DNA of 64,000 nucleotides from MPNP01 sp965215545 (lineage in GTDB: Bacteria; Pseudomonadota; Alphaproteobacteria; Rhodobacterales; Rhodobacteraceae). Below are positions 54,242-63,826 of the stretch, piece by piece. Position numbers and translations under genes: made by a program. The notes below the pieces were generated by a model that did no database searches, was not told the origin of the DNA, and saw nothing but the letters and a program-made list of their open reading frames with translations. The stretch covers positions 2,852,001 through 2,916,000 of the forward strand of contig OZ244066.1 in assembly GCA_965215545.1 (NCBI GenBank), written 5' to 3'. Positions within the stretch are counted from its first letter, which is position 1; each line of letters opens with the position of its first letter.

Positions 54242-55759
54242 ATGATGTCAAATTTTCTGCGGACTGGTGTGGTGTTGCTGCTTGCAGCAACGTTATCATC
54301 TCCAGCGTATTCGGAGAAGGTTATCACCGTGGCCGTCATTGGCGAGGCCGACACCTTCGACCCAATGGTTTCGACCAAGGATATCGTCAGTCAGGTCACC
54401 CAGCATTTCGTTGAGACCCTGTATACATTCGACAGTTCCTGGAATGTTGCGCCGCTGCTCGCGGCTGAAATGCCGGATATTGCAGATGGGGGTACGGTCT
54501 ACCGCATCCCGTTGCGGGAAGGCGTGATGTTTCATGACGGGACGTTGATGGACTCGGGCGACGTGGTCGCCTCACTCAAACGCTGGCTGGAAGTCGCATC
54601 ACGCGGCAAGGGCATCGCCGACCGAGTGACATCGGTTGAAGCCAGCGGACCGCTTGAGGTCACCATCACTTTGAGTTCGCCCTATTCACCTCTGCTATCA
54701 CTGCTTGCATTCTCGAATTCGGCAGCTGCTGTGTATCCCGAAGAGATTCTCGGCGACACCATTGATACTGTCATCGGAACCGGCCCCTACCGGATCGGCG
54801 AGCATGTGCCTGACCTGTATCTGCAACTTTTGCGTTTTGATGGCTATTCGAGTCGGTCGGAACCCTCCGACGGTCATGCGGGTGCCCGCCAGCAGATCCC
54901 GGATGAAATCCGCTTCATCCCCGTGGCCGACCCCAACACACGAGTGGAAGGACTCGTCTCGGGCCAGTTTGATTTTGCCGATGGCCTGCCGGCCGAATCA
55001 CTTGGCCGGGTGGAAGGCAGTGATGCAGCGGAACCGCTCCTGCTACAGCCTTTCGGCTGGCCGATCTGGGCCATCAATCACAAGGCTGGCTTGCTGATCG
55101 ATCAGAAATTGCGACTGGCGTTGCAGGCGGCCCTGCCGATTGATGACATGCTGTTTGCTGCCTTTGGCGATGAGCGATTCTTCCTGGTTGATGCGCCCCT
55201 CTTTCCCTCGGGATGGGTATGGAACAATGATGCGGGGGTGAACTATTACAACCAGAACGATCCAGAGACCGCCAAAGCATTGCTTGATGAGGCGGGTTAT
55301 ACCGGACAACCGCTGCGCATCCTGACATCCCGCCAATATGAATTTCATTTCAAGATGGCTGAAGTGGCCCGGGTAGCGTTGGAAAACGCCGGATTCACCG
55401 TTCAGATGGATGTGGTCGACTGGGCAACACTCGGTCAGCGGCGCAATGACCCCGCTCTCTGGGATGTCTACATCACCCATTCCCCGTTCCTGCCTGAGCC
55501 GGCTCTGACAAGTCTCTGGTCTGTGACGGCCCGGACTGGCTGGGGCAACGCCGAGAAGGAGGCTGTGCTGGCTGAATTCACGACGGAAACGGATCCGGCG
55601 AAGCGTCGGGAGTTGTTTGCAGAACTGCAGCGGTTGAACTTTGAAGACGTCGGCTTCATCAAGATTGGCGGCTTCAACGCTCTCCAGGGCCAGCGCAAGG
55701 GACTCACAGGTGTTCCGGCCAACCCCTGGCCATTCTTCTGGAACGCCTCTGTCATGTGA
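54242..55759 (+). CDS. Periplasmic substrate-binding protein, dipeptide/oligopeptide (family 5) type
   Basis: A 505-residue exported protein with a signal peptide (LRTGVVLLLAATLSSPAYS, about residues 6-24). The SBP_bac_5 pattern follows: EADTFDPMVSTKD, TVYRIPLREGVMFHDGTLMDSGDVVASLKRW, and LRLALQAALPIDDML. It captures the substrate of the importer encoded downstream. The class binds peptides, nickel, opines, glutathione or sugars; the operon's amidohydrolase suggests an acylated amino compound. Confidence 0.92.
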   Translation: MMSNFLRTGVVLLLAATLSSPAYSEKVITVAVIGEADTFDPMVSTKDIVSQVTQHFVETLYTFDSSWNVAPLLAAEMPDIADGGTVYRIPLREGVMFHDGTLMDSGDVVASLKRWLEVASRGKGIADRVTSVEASGPLEVTITLSSPYSPLLSLLAFSNSAAAVYPEEILGDTIDTVIGTGPYRIGEHVPDLYLQLLRFDGYSSRSEPSDGHAGARQQIPDEIRFIPVADPNTRVEGLVSGQFDFADGLPAESLGRVEGSDAAEPLLLQPFGWPIWAINHKAGLLIDQKLRLALQAALPIDDMLFAAFGDERFFLVDAPLFPSGWVWNNDAGVNYYNQNDPETAKALLDEAGYTGQPLRILTSRQYEFHFKMAEVARVALENAGFTVQMDVVDWATLGQRRNDPALWDVYITHSPFLPEPALTSLWSVTARTGWGNAEKEAVLAEFTTETDPAKRRELFAELQRLNFEDVGFIKIGGFNALQGQRKGLTGVPANPWPFFWNASVM

Positions 55760-55763
55760 TTCC

Positions 55764-55798
55764 ATGGATCCAGGCGGCCTTTGGTCGCCTGGATCCAT
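55764..55798 (+). terminator. 13-bp intercistronic hairpin between binding protein and permease
   Basis: ATGGATCCAGGCG pairs perfectly with CGCCTGGATCCAT over a 9-base loop, starting 4 bases after the stop codon. No U-tract follows. It is likely an mRNA-stabilising or partial attenuator hairpin giving more binding protein than permease, as in other ABC operons. Confidence 0.7.
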
Positions 55799-55826
55799 GC
55801 TCGACATCCGAAGTGGAGTTGGATAG

Positions 55827-56768
55827 ATTCAGCGCTACCTTATCCGGCGGCTCCTCGGCATGGGTGCGGTGGTCCTTATCGTCCTGACCATCGCTTTCTT
55901 CATTGTGCGCCTTGCCCCGGGTGATCCTGCAGCGTTGATGCTGGGTCCGGATGCAACCCCCCAGGATGCACTTGAGTTGCGTGAACGTCTGGGGCTTGAT
56001 CGTCCGATCGTCATCCAGTATGTGACTTTCATCACCGATGCGGTTCGGGGTGATCTCGGCCAGTCAATCTTCTTCAACCAGCCGGTCACACAGGTCCTGA
56101 AAGCCCGGGCGGAACCCACGATTCTCCTATCCCTGTTTTCGCTGATCATTGCCTTGTTGGTGGCAGTGCCAATCGGCATCTATTCCGCCTATCGACGGGG
56201 CAGCTTTTTCGACCAAGCGGCCATTTCCGCGGCCATGCTCGCCGCATCGGTTCCCAGTTTCTGGACTGGTCTGATGGCCCAGCGCTGGCTGGCCACGGAA
56301 TACGGCTGGTTTCCGGCGTCCGGGTATGGGGGTCCCGAGACGGTGTTTCTGGATCGGATCGAGTATCTTATCCTGCCATCCCTGGTGCTCGGCATTGTCA
56401 ATTCGGCTCTCATCTTGCGGTTTACCCGGGCCTCCATGCTGGATGTCCTTGGCGAAGACTACATCCGGACAGCCCGCTCCAAGGGCATGAGCGAGTTCCG
56501 GGTTGTTCTGCGTCATGCCCTGCGCAATGCCGGTATTCCGATAATTACCGTCATCGGTCTGACATTTGCCCTGCTGGTTTCCGGTGCAGTGGTTACCGAG
56601 CGCGTGTTCAACATTCCCGGTATGGGCAATCTGGTTGTGAATGCCGTCCTGCGCCGGGACTACCCGGTCATTCAGGGAACATTGATCGTGGTGGCAAATC
56701 TCTATGTCTTCATCAATCTGATCACGGATCTTTTGTATCTCGTGGTTGACAAACGGGTCCGCTTCTGA
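55827..56768 (+). CDS. ABC transporter permease, DppB type
   Basis: An inner-membrane permease with six helices, FFIVRLAPGDPAALMLG after the first helix and the EAA-type loop DYIRTARSKGMSEFRVVLRHA. Family proteins begin with RYLIRRLLG, which is encoded here just before the first ATG (55860). Upstream of it, a stop codon at 55824 leaves only ATT at 55827 as start, 8 bases after GGAG. I therefore propose the rare ATT start; the conventional ATG would remove the charged N-terminus (302 residues remain). Confidence 0.85.
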   Translation: MQRYLIRRLLGMGAVVLIVLTIAFFIVRLAPGDPAALMLGPDATPQDALELRERLGLDRPIVIQYVTFITDAVRGDLGQSIFFNQPVTQVLKARAEPTILLSLFSLIIALLVAVPIGIYSAYRRGSFFDQAAISAAMLAASVPSFWTGLMAQRWLATEYGWFPASGYGGPETVFLDRIEYLILPSLVLGIVNSALILRFTRASMLDVLGEDYIRTARSKGMSEFRVVLRHALRNAGIPIITVIGLTFALLVSGAVVTERVFNIPGMGNLVVNAVLRRDYPVIQGTLIVVANLYVFINLITDLLYLVVDKRVRF

Positions 56769-57622
56769 TGGCCGAAGCTCTTTATGGTGAACGTGGGGTT
56801 CTGGCCCTGTTGCTGGCTCGGCGGTCGGCAGCGCTGGCCCTGGGGTTCTTTCTGCTGGTCTTGCTTCTCGTCGTGATTGCTCCCCTGATTGCCCCGGCCG
56901 ACCCGTCCGTCATGGCGGTCCGGCAGCGCTTGACTCCACCGGGAGACATGTTCCTGCTCGGGGCCGATGCCTTCGGCCGCGATGTTCTCTCACGACTGCT
57001 GTATGCTGGCCGCGTATCACTGATGATCGGTGCGGGGGTCGCCGTGGGGTCTTCGCTCTTCGGCATCCTGATTGGCTTGATCGCAGGGTACTTTCGCAGT
57101 CTCGATGGCGTGGTGTCTCGGATCATTGATGCCATGATGGCGTTCCCGGACATCCTGCTGGCGATCTCCCTCGTGGCGATTCTCGGCGGTTCAATGATCA
57201 ATGTGATCATCGCGCTCTCGATTGTCTACACGCCCCGGATTGCCCGCATTGTCCGGGCCTCGACGCTCGTGATCCGCGAATTGCCTTATATTGAGGCCGC
57301 CCGGGCTCTTGGTTCACCCGTCCACTACGTGCTCACCCGCCATGTGCTGCTGAATGTTCTCTCGCCCATCATTGTCCAGGCCACCTTTATCTTCGTCTAT
57401 GCGATGCTGGCTGAAGCCGGTCTGTCCTTCCTCGGTGTCGGGGTGGACCCATCGACACCAACTTGGGGAACCATGATCAATGAGGGTCGGCAATATATCG
57501 ACCAGGCACCGTTCCTGATCCTGTTTCCCGGCCTTGCCATCTCGTTCTCGGTCCTCAGCCTGCAATTGGTGGGTGACGGTCTGCGTGATGCGCTCGACCC
57601 CCGCATCGCACGGCAGATGTAG
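56768..57622 (+). CDS. ABC transporter permease, DppC type
   Basis: A 284-residue inner-membrane permease. LLGADAFGRDVLSRLLYAGRVSLMIG is the family's conserved region after the first helix. The coupling loop is PYIEAARALGSPVHYVLTRHVL, and SFLGVGVDPSTPTWGTMI is near the end. The ATG overlaps the DppB stop by one base (TGATG). Confidence 0.93.
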   Translation: MAEALYGERGVLALLLARRSAALALGFFLLVLLLVVIAPLIAPADPSVMAVRQRLTPPGDMFLLGADAFGRDVLSRLLYAGRVSLMIGAGVAVGSSLFGILIGLIAGYFRSLDGVVSRIIDAMMAFPDILLAISLVAILGGSMINVIIALSIVYTPRIARIVRASTLVIRELPYIEAARALGSPVHYVLTRHVLLNVLSPIIVQATFIFVYAMLAEAGLSFLGVGVDPSTPTWGTMINEGRQYIDQAPFLILFPGLAISFSVLSLQLVGDGLRDALDPRIARQM

Positions 57623-57623
57623 A

Positions 57624-58760
57624 ATGGCTGTCACGCTGCTCAACTTCGTTCCGATGGGCCTTGATGACCCGCCTGCCATCATTCACATTGATGATGACGG
57701 TATCATTGTCCCGGATCCCGTCAAGGGTGCGGAGATCATTGATGCTGATGGAGCCTGTCTTTCACCCGGCTGGTGCGATCTCCATGTTCATGTCTGGCAC
57801 GGCGGGACCGATATCTCAGTGCGGGTCGCCGATGCCGGACGCGGCTACGGGGTCACTGCCCTAGCCGATGCCGGATCGGCCGGTGAAGCCAGTTTTCACG
57901 GCCTGCGCGAATACATCATTGACCCTGCGACGGAAACAGTTCGGGCCTTCATCAATATCGGTTCCATTGGCTTGGTTGCCTGCAACCGGGTCCCCGAACT
58001 GATCGATCTGCGCTCTATTGACATCGACCGGACCTTGGCGGTCATTGAGGAAAACCGAGACATCATCTGCGGTGTCAAGATCCGGGCCAGTGGTGTCATT
58101 GTTGGCACATGGGGAATCGCGCCGTTCAGGATCGCCAAACGCGTGGCTGAAATTGCCGGCCTGCCGCTAATGGTGCATGTTGGTGAACCTCCGCCGCTCA
58201 TTGATGAGATCCTCCCCCTGCTGGCTCCCGGCGATATCGTGACCCACTGCTTCAACGGCAAGTCGGCCGGCTCCATAGCCGATACCAATGCCATCTGGTC
58301 AATGGCGCGCGCCGCTGCCGACAGAGGCATCCGGATGGATATCGGTCATGGTGTTGCATCCTTTGATTTCGATGTTGCCCGAACAGCTCTGCAGCGGGGC
58401 CTTGCCCCTTTCAGCATTTCAACCGACCTCCACCGCCGCAACCTTGAGGGTCCTGTGCACAGTCTTGCTCTGACAGTCTCCAAGCTCCATTCGCTCGGGA
58501 TGGACCTGGACGCCTGTCTTGCAGCAATCACCGAACATCCACGCAGCATCCTGCAGCTGCCGTCCCGTCAGTGCACAACTCAAGGGATGCGGGCCGATTT
58601 CACCCTGTTCCGGATTGTTGATACCAAGATTGACACCGTCGACTCGATGGGGAATCGTCTGGCTGTCGCACGGCTTTTCGAGCCTTCGGCAACCGTGATT
58701 GGCGGATCGTGCGCTCCCTCCCAGGCTTTGCCCGACACCATCATGAAGGATACACCATGA
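57624..58760 (+). CDS. Amidohydrolase/deacetylase (EF_0837/AHA_3915-like metallohydrolase)
   Basis: A 378-residue binuclear amidohydrolase. Metal ligands: HVH in CDLHVHVWHGG (about residue 52), the carboxylated Lys in ICGVKIRASG (about 153), His in MVHVGEPP and THCFNG, and Asp in ISTDLHRRN. Related enzymes deacetylate N-acetyl amino acids or sugars and are commonly paired with a SelA-like PLP protein, as in this operon. It sits between the permease and ATPase genes, with an ATGA overlap to the latter, so it surely belongs to the transporter's pathway. Confidence 0.87.
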   Translation: MAVTLLNFVPMGLDDPPAIIHIDDDGIIVPDPVKGAEIIDADGACLSPGWCDLHVHVWHGGTDISVRVADAGRGYGVTALADAGSAGEASFHGLREYIIDPATETVRAFINIGSIGLVACNRVPELIDLRSIDIDRTLAVIEENRDIICGVKIRASGVIVGTWGIAPFRIAKRVAEIAGLPLMVHVGEPPPLIDEILPLLAPGDIVTHCFNGKSAGSIADTNAIWSMARAAADRGIRMDIGHGVASFDFDVARTALQRGLAPFSISTDLHRRNLEGPVHSLALTVSKLHSLGMDLDACLAAITEHPRSILQLPSRQCTTQGMRADFTLFRIVDTKIDTVDSMGNRLAVARLFEPSATVIGGSCAPSQALPDTIMKDTP

Positions 58761-59755
58761 TGGATGCCGACAATATCCTCGCAATCGATGGGCTCATGGT
58801 CTCCTTCAAGGATCGACATGCCGCGGTGACCGCCTTGCGCGATGTGGCATTCACCGTTCGCCGCGGCAGGACATTCGCCCTGGTTGGCGAAAGCGGCTCA
58901 GGCAAATCCGTCACGTCGCTGGCCCTCATGGGCCTCCTGCCCGACAATGCCGAGGTGACAGCACGCCAGATGCAGTTTCATCCCGATCCCACCATGCCAC
59001 CGCTTGATCTGGACCGGATGGCTCCCGGTGGCTTGCGGGGTCTGCGGGGCGTTCACATGGCCATGATCTTTCAGGAACCGATGTCATCGCTCAACCCGCT
59101 CTATTCCATCGGTGACCAGATCGGGGAAATGCTGCAGTTGCACGGTGAGAGTGATACCAGAACCCGCAAGAAACGGGTCATTGAAATGCTTGAAATGGTT
59201 GAGATCCCGGCAGCGGGACAACGCTACCACGCTTGGCCCCACGAATTGTCCGGCGGGATGCGGCAACGGGCCATGATTGCACTGGCACTGGTCTGCAATC
59301 CCTCTCTCCTCATTGCCGATGAGCCGACCACCGCCCTTGATGTCACCATACAGGCCCAGATTCTTGATCTGATGCGCCGCCTACAGGCCGAGCTCGGCAT
59401 GTCCATTCTGTTCATTACCCACGATCTTGGCGTGGTTGCCGAAATGGCTGATGATGTCGCTGTAATGTATGCCGGTCAGGTTCAGGAGCAAACGACAGTC
59501 GGGAATCTCTTCGCCTGTCCCCGCCATCCCTATACCCAGGGCCTGTTGGCCTCGATCCCCCGTCACGGCAATGGGCAGGGTGAACGCCTGATCCCCATCC
59601 CGGGAAGCGTCCCGGCCCTGCATGACATGCCACCGGGATGCAGTTTTGCTCCCCGATGCCATCTGGCCGCCGCGGAGTGCCGGGCCCGACCTATCTCACT
59701 CAAAGAGGAAATGCCCGGCCATCATTCACGCTGCATTCGCGGCAACAGGGCATGA
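58757..59755 (+). CDS. ABC transporter ATP-binding protein, DppD type
   Basis: A 332-residue ATPase. Walker A GESGSGKSVTSLALMGLL (about 42-59), Q-loop IFQEPMSSLNPL, signature ELSGGMRQRAMIALAL, Walker B LLIADEPTTALDVT, and FITHDLGVVAEMAD. The C-terminal CSFAPRCHLAAAECRA contains cysteines of the oligopeptide-transporter ATPase tail. The start overlaps the amidohydrolase stop by 4 bases. Confidence 0.94.
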   Translation: MMDADNILAIDGLMVSFKDRHAAVTALRDVAFTVRRGRTFALVGESGSGKSVTSLALMGLLPDNAEVTARQMQFHPDPTMPPLDLDRMAPGGLRGLRGVHMAMIFQEPMSSLNPLYSIGDQIGEMLQLHGESDTRTRKKRVIEMLEMVEIPAAGQRYHAWPHELSGGMRQRAMIALALVCNPSLLIADEPTTALDVTIQAQILDLMRRLQAELGMSILFITHDLGVVAEMADDVAVMYAGQVQEQTTVGNLFACPRHPYTQGLLASIPRHGNGQGERLIPIPGSVPALHDMPPGCSFAPRCHLAAAECRARPISLKEEMPGHHSRCIRGNRA

Positions 59756-59759
59756 CCCG

Positions 59760-60719
59760 ATGACCGATCCACTGATCGCCATCACTGGGCTGTCCATGAC
59801 TTTCAGGAGTGATCGGGGCCCGGTCTATGCTGTTCAGGATGTCAATCTGGACCTGCCGCGGGGCAGGATTGTCGGCCTCGTTGGCGAATCCGGTTCGGGC
59901 AAGACCACCCTCGGGCGGGCTCTGCTCCGTTTGATCGAACCCAGCGCGGGTCGCCTCGTCTTCGATGGCCAGGACATGCTGGCCCTTGATACCGCCGGAA
60001 TGCGTGCTCTCAGACGCCGGATGCAGATCATCTTCCAGGATCCGGTCGCTTCGCTCAATCCCCGCCTCCGGGTCAAGGCCATCATTGCCGAAGGTCTCAC
60101 CGCTCACGGCATTGGCTTTCCGCAAGATCGAACTGACCGGGTGGCTGCACTCCTTGAAGAGGTCGGGTTGCGACCGGAAGACATGCGCCGCTATCCCCAT
60201 GAATTCTCCGGCGGGCAACGGCAGCGGATCGGGATTGCCCGGGCCCTTGCCCTCGACCCGGATTTCATCGTGGCCGATGAAAGTGTCTCGGCACTTGATG
60301 TTTCCATTCAGGCCCAGATACTCAACCTTCTGCTCGACATCCGCGACAAGCGGGGCTTGACCATGCTGTTCATCGCCCACGATCTGGCCGTGGTCGAATA
60401 TCTCTGCGATATCGTTGCTGTCATGTATCTGGGCCGAATCATTGAGGTTGGCCCATCCCGCCCGATCTACTCAGATCCAGCTCACCCCTACACACGATCC
60501 CTGCTGTCGGCGATTCCAAAGACCGAACCGGGTGCCGCACGGGGACGTGAGTTGCTTGAAGGCGATATCCCATCTCCTCTGGCGCCCCCATCGGGATGTG
60601 TTTTTCGAACCCGCTGCCGCTATGCCCTGCCCTCCTGTGCCAAAACCATTCCAACACTTGATTCCCACACCGAGGGGCGCAAAGTGGCCTGTCTGCGATC
60701 GTCAGAGAATCTGTGGTGA
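59760..60719 (+). CDS. ABC transporter ATP-binding protein, DppF type
   Basis: A 319-residue ATPase that forms a heterodimer with the DppD-type protein. Walker A GESGSGKTTLGRALLRL (about 40-56), IFQDPVASLNPR, signature FSGGQRQRIGIARALA, FIVADESVSALDVS and FIAHDLAVVEYLCD. The Cys-rich tail CVFRTRCRYALPSC is typical. It follows DppD by 4 bases. Confidence 0.94.
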   Translation: MTDPLIAITGLSMTFRSDRGPVYAVQDVNLDLPRGRIVGLVGESGSGKTTLGRALLRLIEPSAGRLVFDGQDMLALDTAGMRALRRRMQIIFQDPVASLNPRLRVKAIIAEGLTAHGIGFPQDRTDRVAALLEEVGLRPEDMRRYPHEFSGGQRQRIGIARALALDPDFIVADESVSALDVSIQAQILNLLLDIRDKRGLTMLFIAHDLAVVEYLCDIVAVMYLGRIIEVGPSRPIYSDPAHPYTRSLLSAIPKTEPGAARGRELLEGDIPSPLAPPSGCVFRTRCRYALPSCAKTIPTLDSHTEGRKVACLRSSENLW

Positions 60720-60863
60720 GGTTGAAGATTGCCAAGCATCGGCCATACTGTTGGCCGGAGCGTGACTGTTCTTGCCCACGTCCAGTTCACCTGCCGCATC
60801 CGTTCATTGCTCCCCGGATCAGGGCGCGGGACCCGCGTTTGGGCTGGTCGTCAGGAGATTCCC

Positions 60864-62075
60864 ATGGCAGAGTATGACTTCGCATGGCATCGGAAGCATG
60901 ATCTCAAACCTCTGATCAATGTCGCGGGCACCATGACTGGCCTCGGTGCATCCATCGCCACGCCACCGGTTGCCGCTGCAACAGCTGCTGCCATGGGACA
61001 TTTCGTCTCCGTTCATGCCGCCCAGGGGCTGGCCAGCGCCGCAATCGAGGCGGCGACCGGTGCCGAGGCCGGGTTTCTCACCGCCAGTGCCAGTGCAGGA
61101 ATCACCCTGTCGGTTGCAGCCAGCATGACAGGCCATGATCCGGCCCGGGTTGCAGCTCTGCCCCATGACCCCGGTCCCCGCAATGAAGTGATCCTCCAGA
61201 CCGGGCATCTTTGCGGGTATGGTGCCCCCATTGAACAAGGCATCCACCTGGCTGGTGCCCGGGTGCGGCGCGTCGGCCAATCCAACCTGTGCGCGGACCA
61301 TCACATCACAGGAGCGCTCTCGGAAAGAACCGCAGCAGCTGTCTATGTGGTCTCCCATCATGTCGTGCACTATGGACAATGTCCGCTTGACCGCTATGTC
61401 GAGCTCGTTCATGCGGCCGGTGCGCCCGTGATCGTCGATGCCGCATCGGAATATGACCTCCGTGGGTTTCTTGCCGCAGGGGCCGATCTTGTGATCTACT
61501 CCGGCCACAAATTTCTGGGTGGGCCGACATCCGGCATCGTGGCGGGACGCCGGGATCTTGTCCGATCAGCCTACCTGCAGACCATGGGCATTGGTCGTGG
61601 CATGAAAATCGGCAAGGAGAGCATTTTCGGAACCATTGCTGCCTTGCAGGCATGGCAGAGCCGTAATCATGCCGCCATTCGGCAAGTCGAGAACGCCGCA
61701 TTGGCCCTGTGGCGGGATGCTCTTGCCGAACTTCAGGGCATCAGAGCCCATGTGGTTCCCGATCCGACGGGCAATCCACTCAGCCGGCTGCAGATCGAGA
61801 TCGATGCCGATTCATTCGGCGTGGGCGCAGCGACTGTCGCCCGGGTTCTCGCCGAACGCAACCCGGCAATCATCGTGCGCAACCATGAGGTGGAACTGGG
61901 GTATTTTGAACTCGACCCCTGCAACCTGCAGCCCGGCCAGGCCCGGATTGTGGCCAGGGCCCTGCAGGAGGTTCTCGGTCAGCCCAGCACGCTCAAGAGC
62001 CGGCCCGGTGATCACGATATCGGCCGCAACGACAGCATCCAGGCCTGCATGGATTGGGGAGCACGTCCCTTTTGA
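60864..62075 (+). CDS. SelA-like PLP-dependent enzyme (amino acid/aminosugar lyase type)
   Basis: A 403-residue fold-type I PLP protein related to L-seryl-tRNA(Sec) selenium transferase and D-glucosaminate-6-phosphate ammonia-lyase. LINVAGTMTGLGASIATPPVAAA is the family N-terminus, VIVDAASEYDLRGFL binds PLP, and the Lys is in LVIYSGHKFLGGPTSG. No other selenocysteine genes are near, so a catabolic lyase or racemase role is more likely than selenium transfer. Excellent CAGGAG site; the last gene of the transporter-amidohydrolase operon. Confidence 0.87.
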   Translation: MAEYDFAWHRKHDLKPLINVAGTMTGLGASIATPPVAAATAAAMGHFVSVHAAQGLASAAIEAATGAEAGFLTASASAGITLSVAASMTGHDPARVAALPHDPGPRNEVILQTGHLCGYGAPIEQGIHLAGARVRRVGQSNLCADHHITGALSERTAAAVYVVSHHVVHYGQCPLDRYVELVHAAGAPVIVDAASEYDLRGFLAAGADLVIYSGHKFLGGPTSGIVAGRRDLVRSAYLQTMGIGRGMKIGKESIFGTIAALQAWQSRNHAAIRQVENAALALWRDALAELQGIRAHVVPDPTGNPLSRLQIEIDADSFGVGAATVARVLAERNPAIIVRNHEVELGYFELDPCNLQPGQARIVARALQEVLGQPSTLKSRPGDHDIGRNDSIQACMDWGARPF

Positions 62076-62133
62076 CCGGTCCGGCACCCTCAGGGCCGGG
62101 CAGATGGCAGAACCCCCTTGCCGGGACAGATCC

Positions 62134-63039
62134 CTACGCAACGGGATCACGAGAAAACCGCACACGAACATACCGATTTTCCCTATCGTTGAGGAGGTCT
62201 GGCTCCGTGCCGTTGAATGAGCGCATGGCCTGTCTCATAAGCAGCCAACCCCGTCCTCTCCGTTCCATCAACTGATGGACGACCATCGCATTTGCCATCA
62301 TCTCGTTGCGGGAACGCGGTGCGCCTCCTGACCGTGCTTGTTCAACAGTCATATGGTTGGGCAAGGCACCCGGACTTGTCACATCGACGCGATCATCGAA
62401 CACCTCAAGCAGGATCTGCGATCCGGTCAATGCATAGTCTCGGTGGATGACAGCATTGACAAGCACCTCCCGGAGAGCACTGTCCGGAACAAGGGGACGG
62501 TCAATCCGGCGTAACCCCTTGTAAGACTCCTTCCGTCCCAAACTTCGCATCCAGCCTGCAGAGCGGATAACCTGTTCGTCAATACGGCCCCTTCCTTCTC
62601 CGGAACTTATGACTTCGGCCGATTGATCGGTACCATCATAAGCAGCGCATTGAATGAACAGGCTGGTTGTTTGTCTATGCCCCTGAGGATCGCGACCGAA
62701 GACCATTAAACCGTAAAGCGTCGGACGAAGCGCCGTGTCCAGCCAGTCACAGACTGATGCGGTCTGCAGATCGTGTTCGATGTTCGGTTGCGGGCCGGTG
62801 TCCATCTGCTTGCCCTGGGACTTCATGAAGGCTCGAAACGCATTCAGGTCGATATCATCAGACGTCGCTGTTGGAATGGTTTGTTGCTCGGTGAGCACCA
62901 AACCGAAAACGTTGAACAGTTCCTGCAATTCCGATGGAGACGGTGCAACCGTGCTGCGTCCTCGCCGGATCCAAAAACGTCCATCGGTGTTGAATGGCTC
63001 GTATCCGCGCTGATGACGCTGCACCTCGATCCAGTGCAC
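62134..63039 (-). pseudogene. ATP-binding AlbA_2/HATPase protein lacking its N-terminus
   Basis: The 301 residues begin inside the AlbA_2 (Schlafen-like) domain at FWIRRGRSTVAPSPSELQEL and continue with the C-terminal HATPase_c_4-like domain: LVPDSALREVLVNAVIHRDYA, FDDRVDVTSPGALPNHMTVEQA. Intact relatives have about 100 more residues before this point, including the AlbA_2 core; the upstream DNA does not encode them. Such proteins act as regulators or in defence. A 182-bp copy of its middle lies at 48579-48760. Confidence 0.72.
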
Positions 63040-63154
63040 CCACTTGCTTCCGACCCGTTGGATGCCACGACTTTGCGAGTGCCTTGAAAGTCTCTCTCAG
63101 ATCAGCCAGATTCAAACTATCCGGATTTCGGAATATTTCCTGGAGAAGAATCCA

Positions 63155-63826
63155 ATGACCGCTACTGCGAAAATATTTTCGGATTTGCCAAAGACAATCC
63201 GGCGGCCTCTCACAATCAGCGAGGTTGCAGCCATTGCGGATATTGATCGGAAGTCTGTAAACCGCATGATTGATGATGGCGTGCTTCCCAGATCCTTTCT
63301 TCTCATGAGGAAGGCATCAAACAATGCAAAAAATCATCGTTTCTTGAAACCCTCGGCATGCCCGATGGTGCGCTTCAACGCGACGACGGGCAGTCTTGTC
63401 AGTCCGCAGATGCGCACACGAGTCTTCAAGAGGATTCATCGGATAATCAAAGAAGGTGCTACAACGGCAGTTCTGCAGGAAGGTGCTCTGAGTCTTGATC
63501 TTTCAATGGTCCTGAGTGAGACGTTTGAGAGAATGCTGGCTCTGGCAAGAGCGGAAGCTGATGTTACGATAGATCATGAAAGGCGTGGTGGTGCCCCTCT
63601 GCTTTGTGGTACACGTATCATCGTGCATGAGTTGGCAGATCTCGCAAAACAGGAACCCCTCGAAAGCCTTCTTGCGGCGTTTCCAGGCCTGACGGCAGAG
63701 CGCATCGCAAACGCGAAAATTTACGCGAAGGCGCATCCCCTGACCGGGCGACCAAGAAAGAAACCGGAGTGGCGAGAATCAGGTCAGAGGATCTCCTCGA
63801 TAAAAGTGGATCTCTGCACACTGTGA
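63155..63826 (+). CDS. DUF433-type antitoxin with N-terminal helix-turn-helix
   Basis: A 223-residue protein. The N-terminal PLTISEVAAIADIDRKSVNRMIDDG is a MerR-like DNA-binding helix-turn-helix. The C-terminal GGAPLLCGTRIIVHELADLAKQE, with FPGLTAERIANAKIYAKAHP, is the DUF433 fold found in antitoxins. Its stop overlaps the GTG start of a DUF5615 toxin gene, which supports a toxin-antitoxin pair. The ATG has GGAGAAG upstream. The region is AT-richer than the core genome. Confidence 0.85.
   Translation: MTATAKIFSDLPKTIRRPLTISEVAAIADIDRKSVNRMIDDGVLPRSFLLMRKASNNAKNHRFLKPSACPMVRFNATTGSLVSPQMRTRVFKRIHRIIKEGATTAVLQEGALSLDLSMVLSETFERMLALARAEADVTIDHERRGGAPLLCGTRIIVHELADLAKQEPLESLLAAFPGLTAERIANAKIYAKAHPLTGRPRKKPEWRESGQRISSIKVDLCTL

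Noticed and set aside
60864..62075. Selenocysteine synthase (SelA) function
   Set aside because: No selB, selD or tRNA-Sec nearby and the gene is in a transporter-amidohydrolase operon, where SelA-like lyases are usual.
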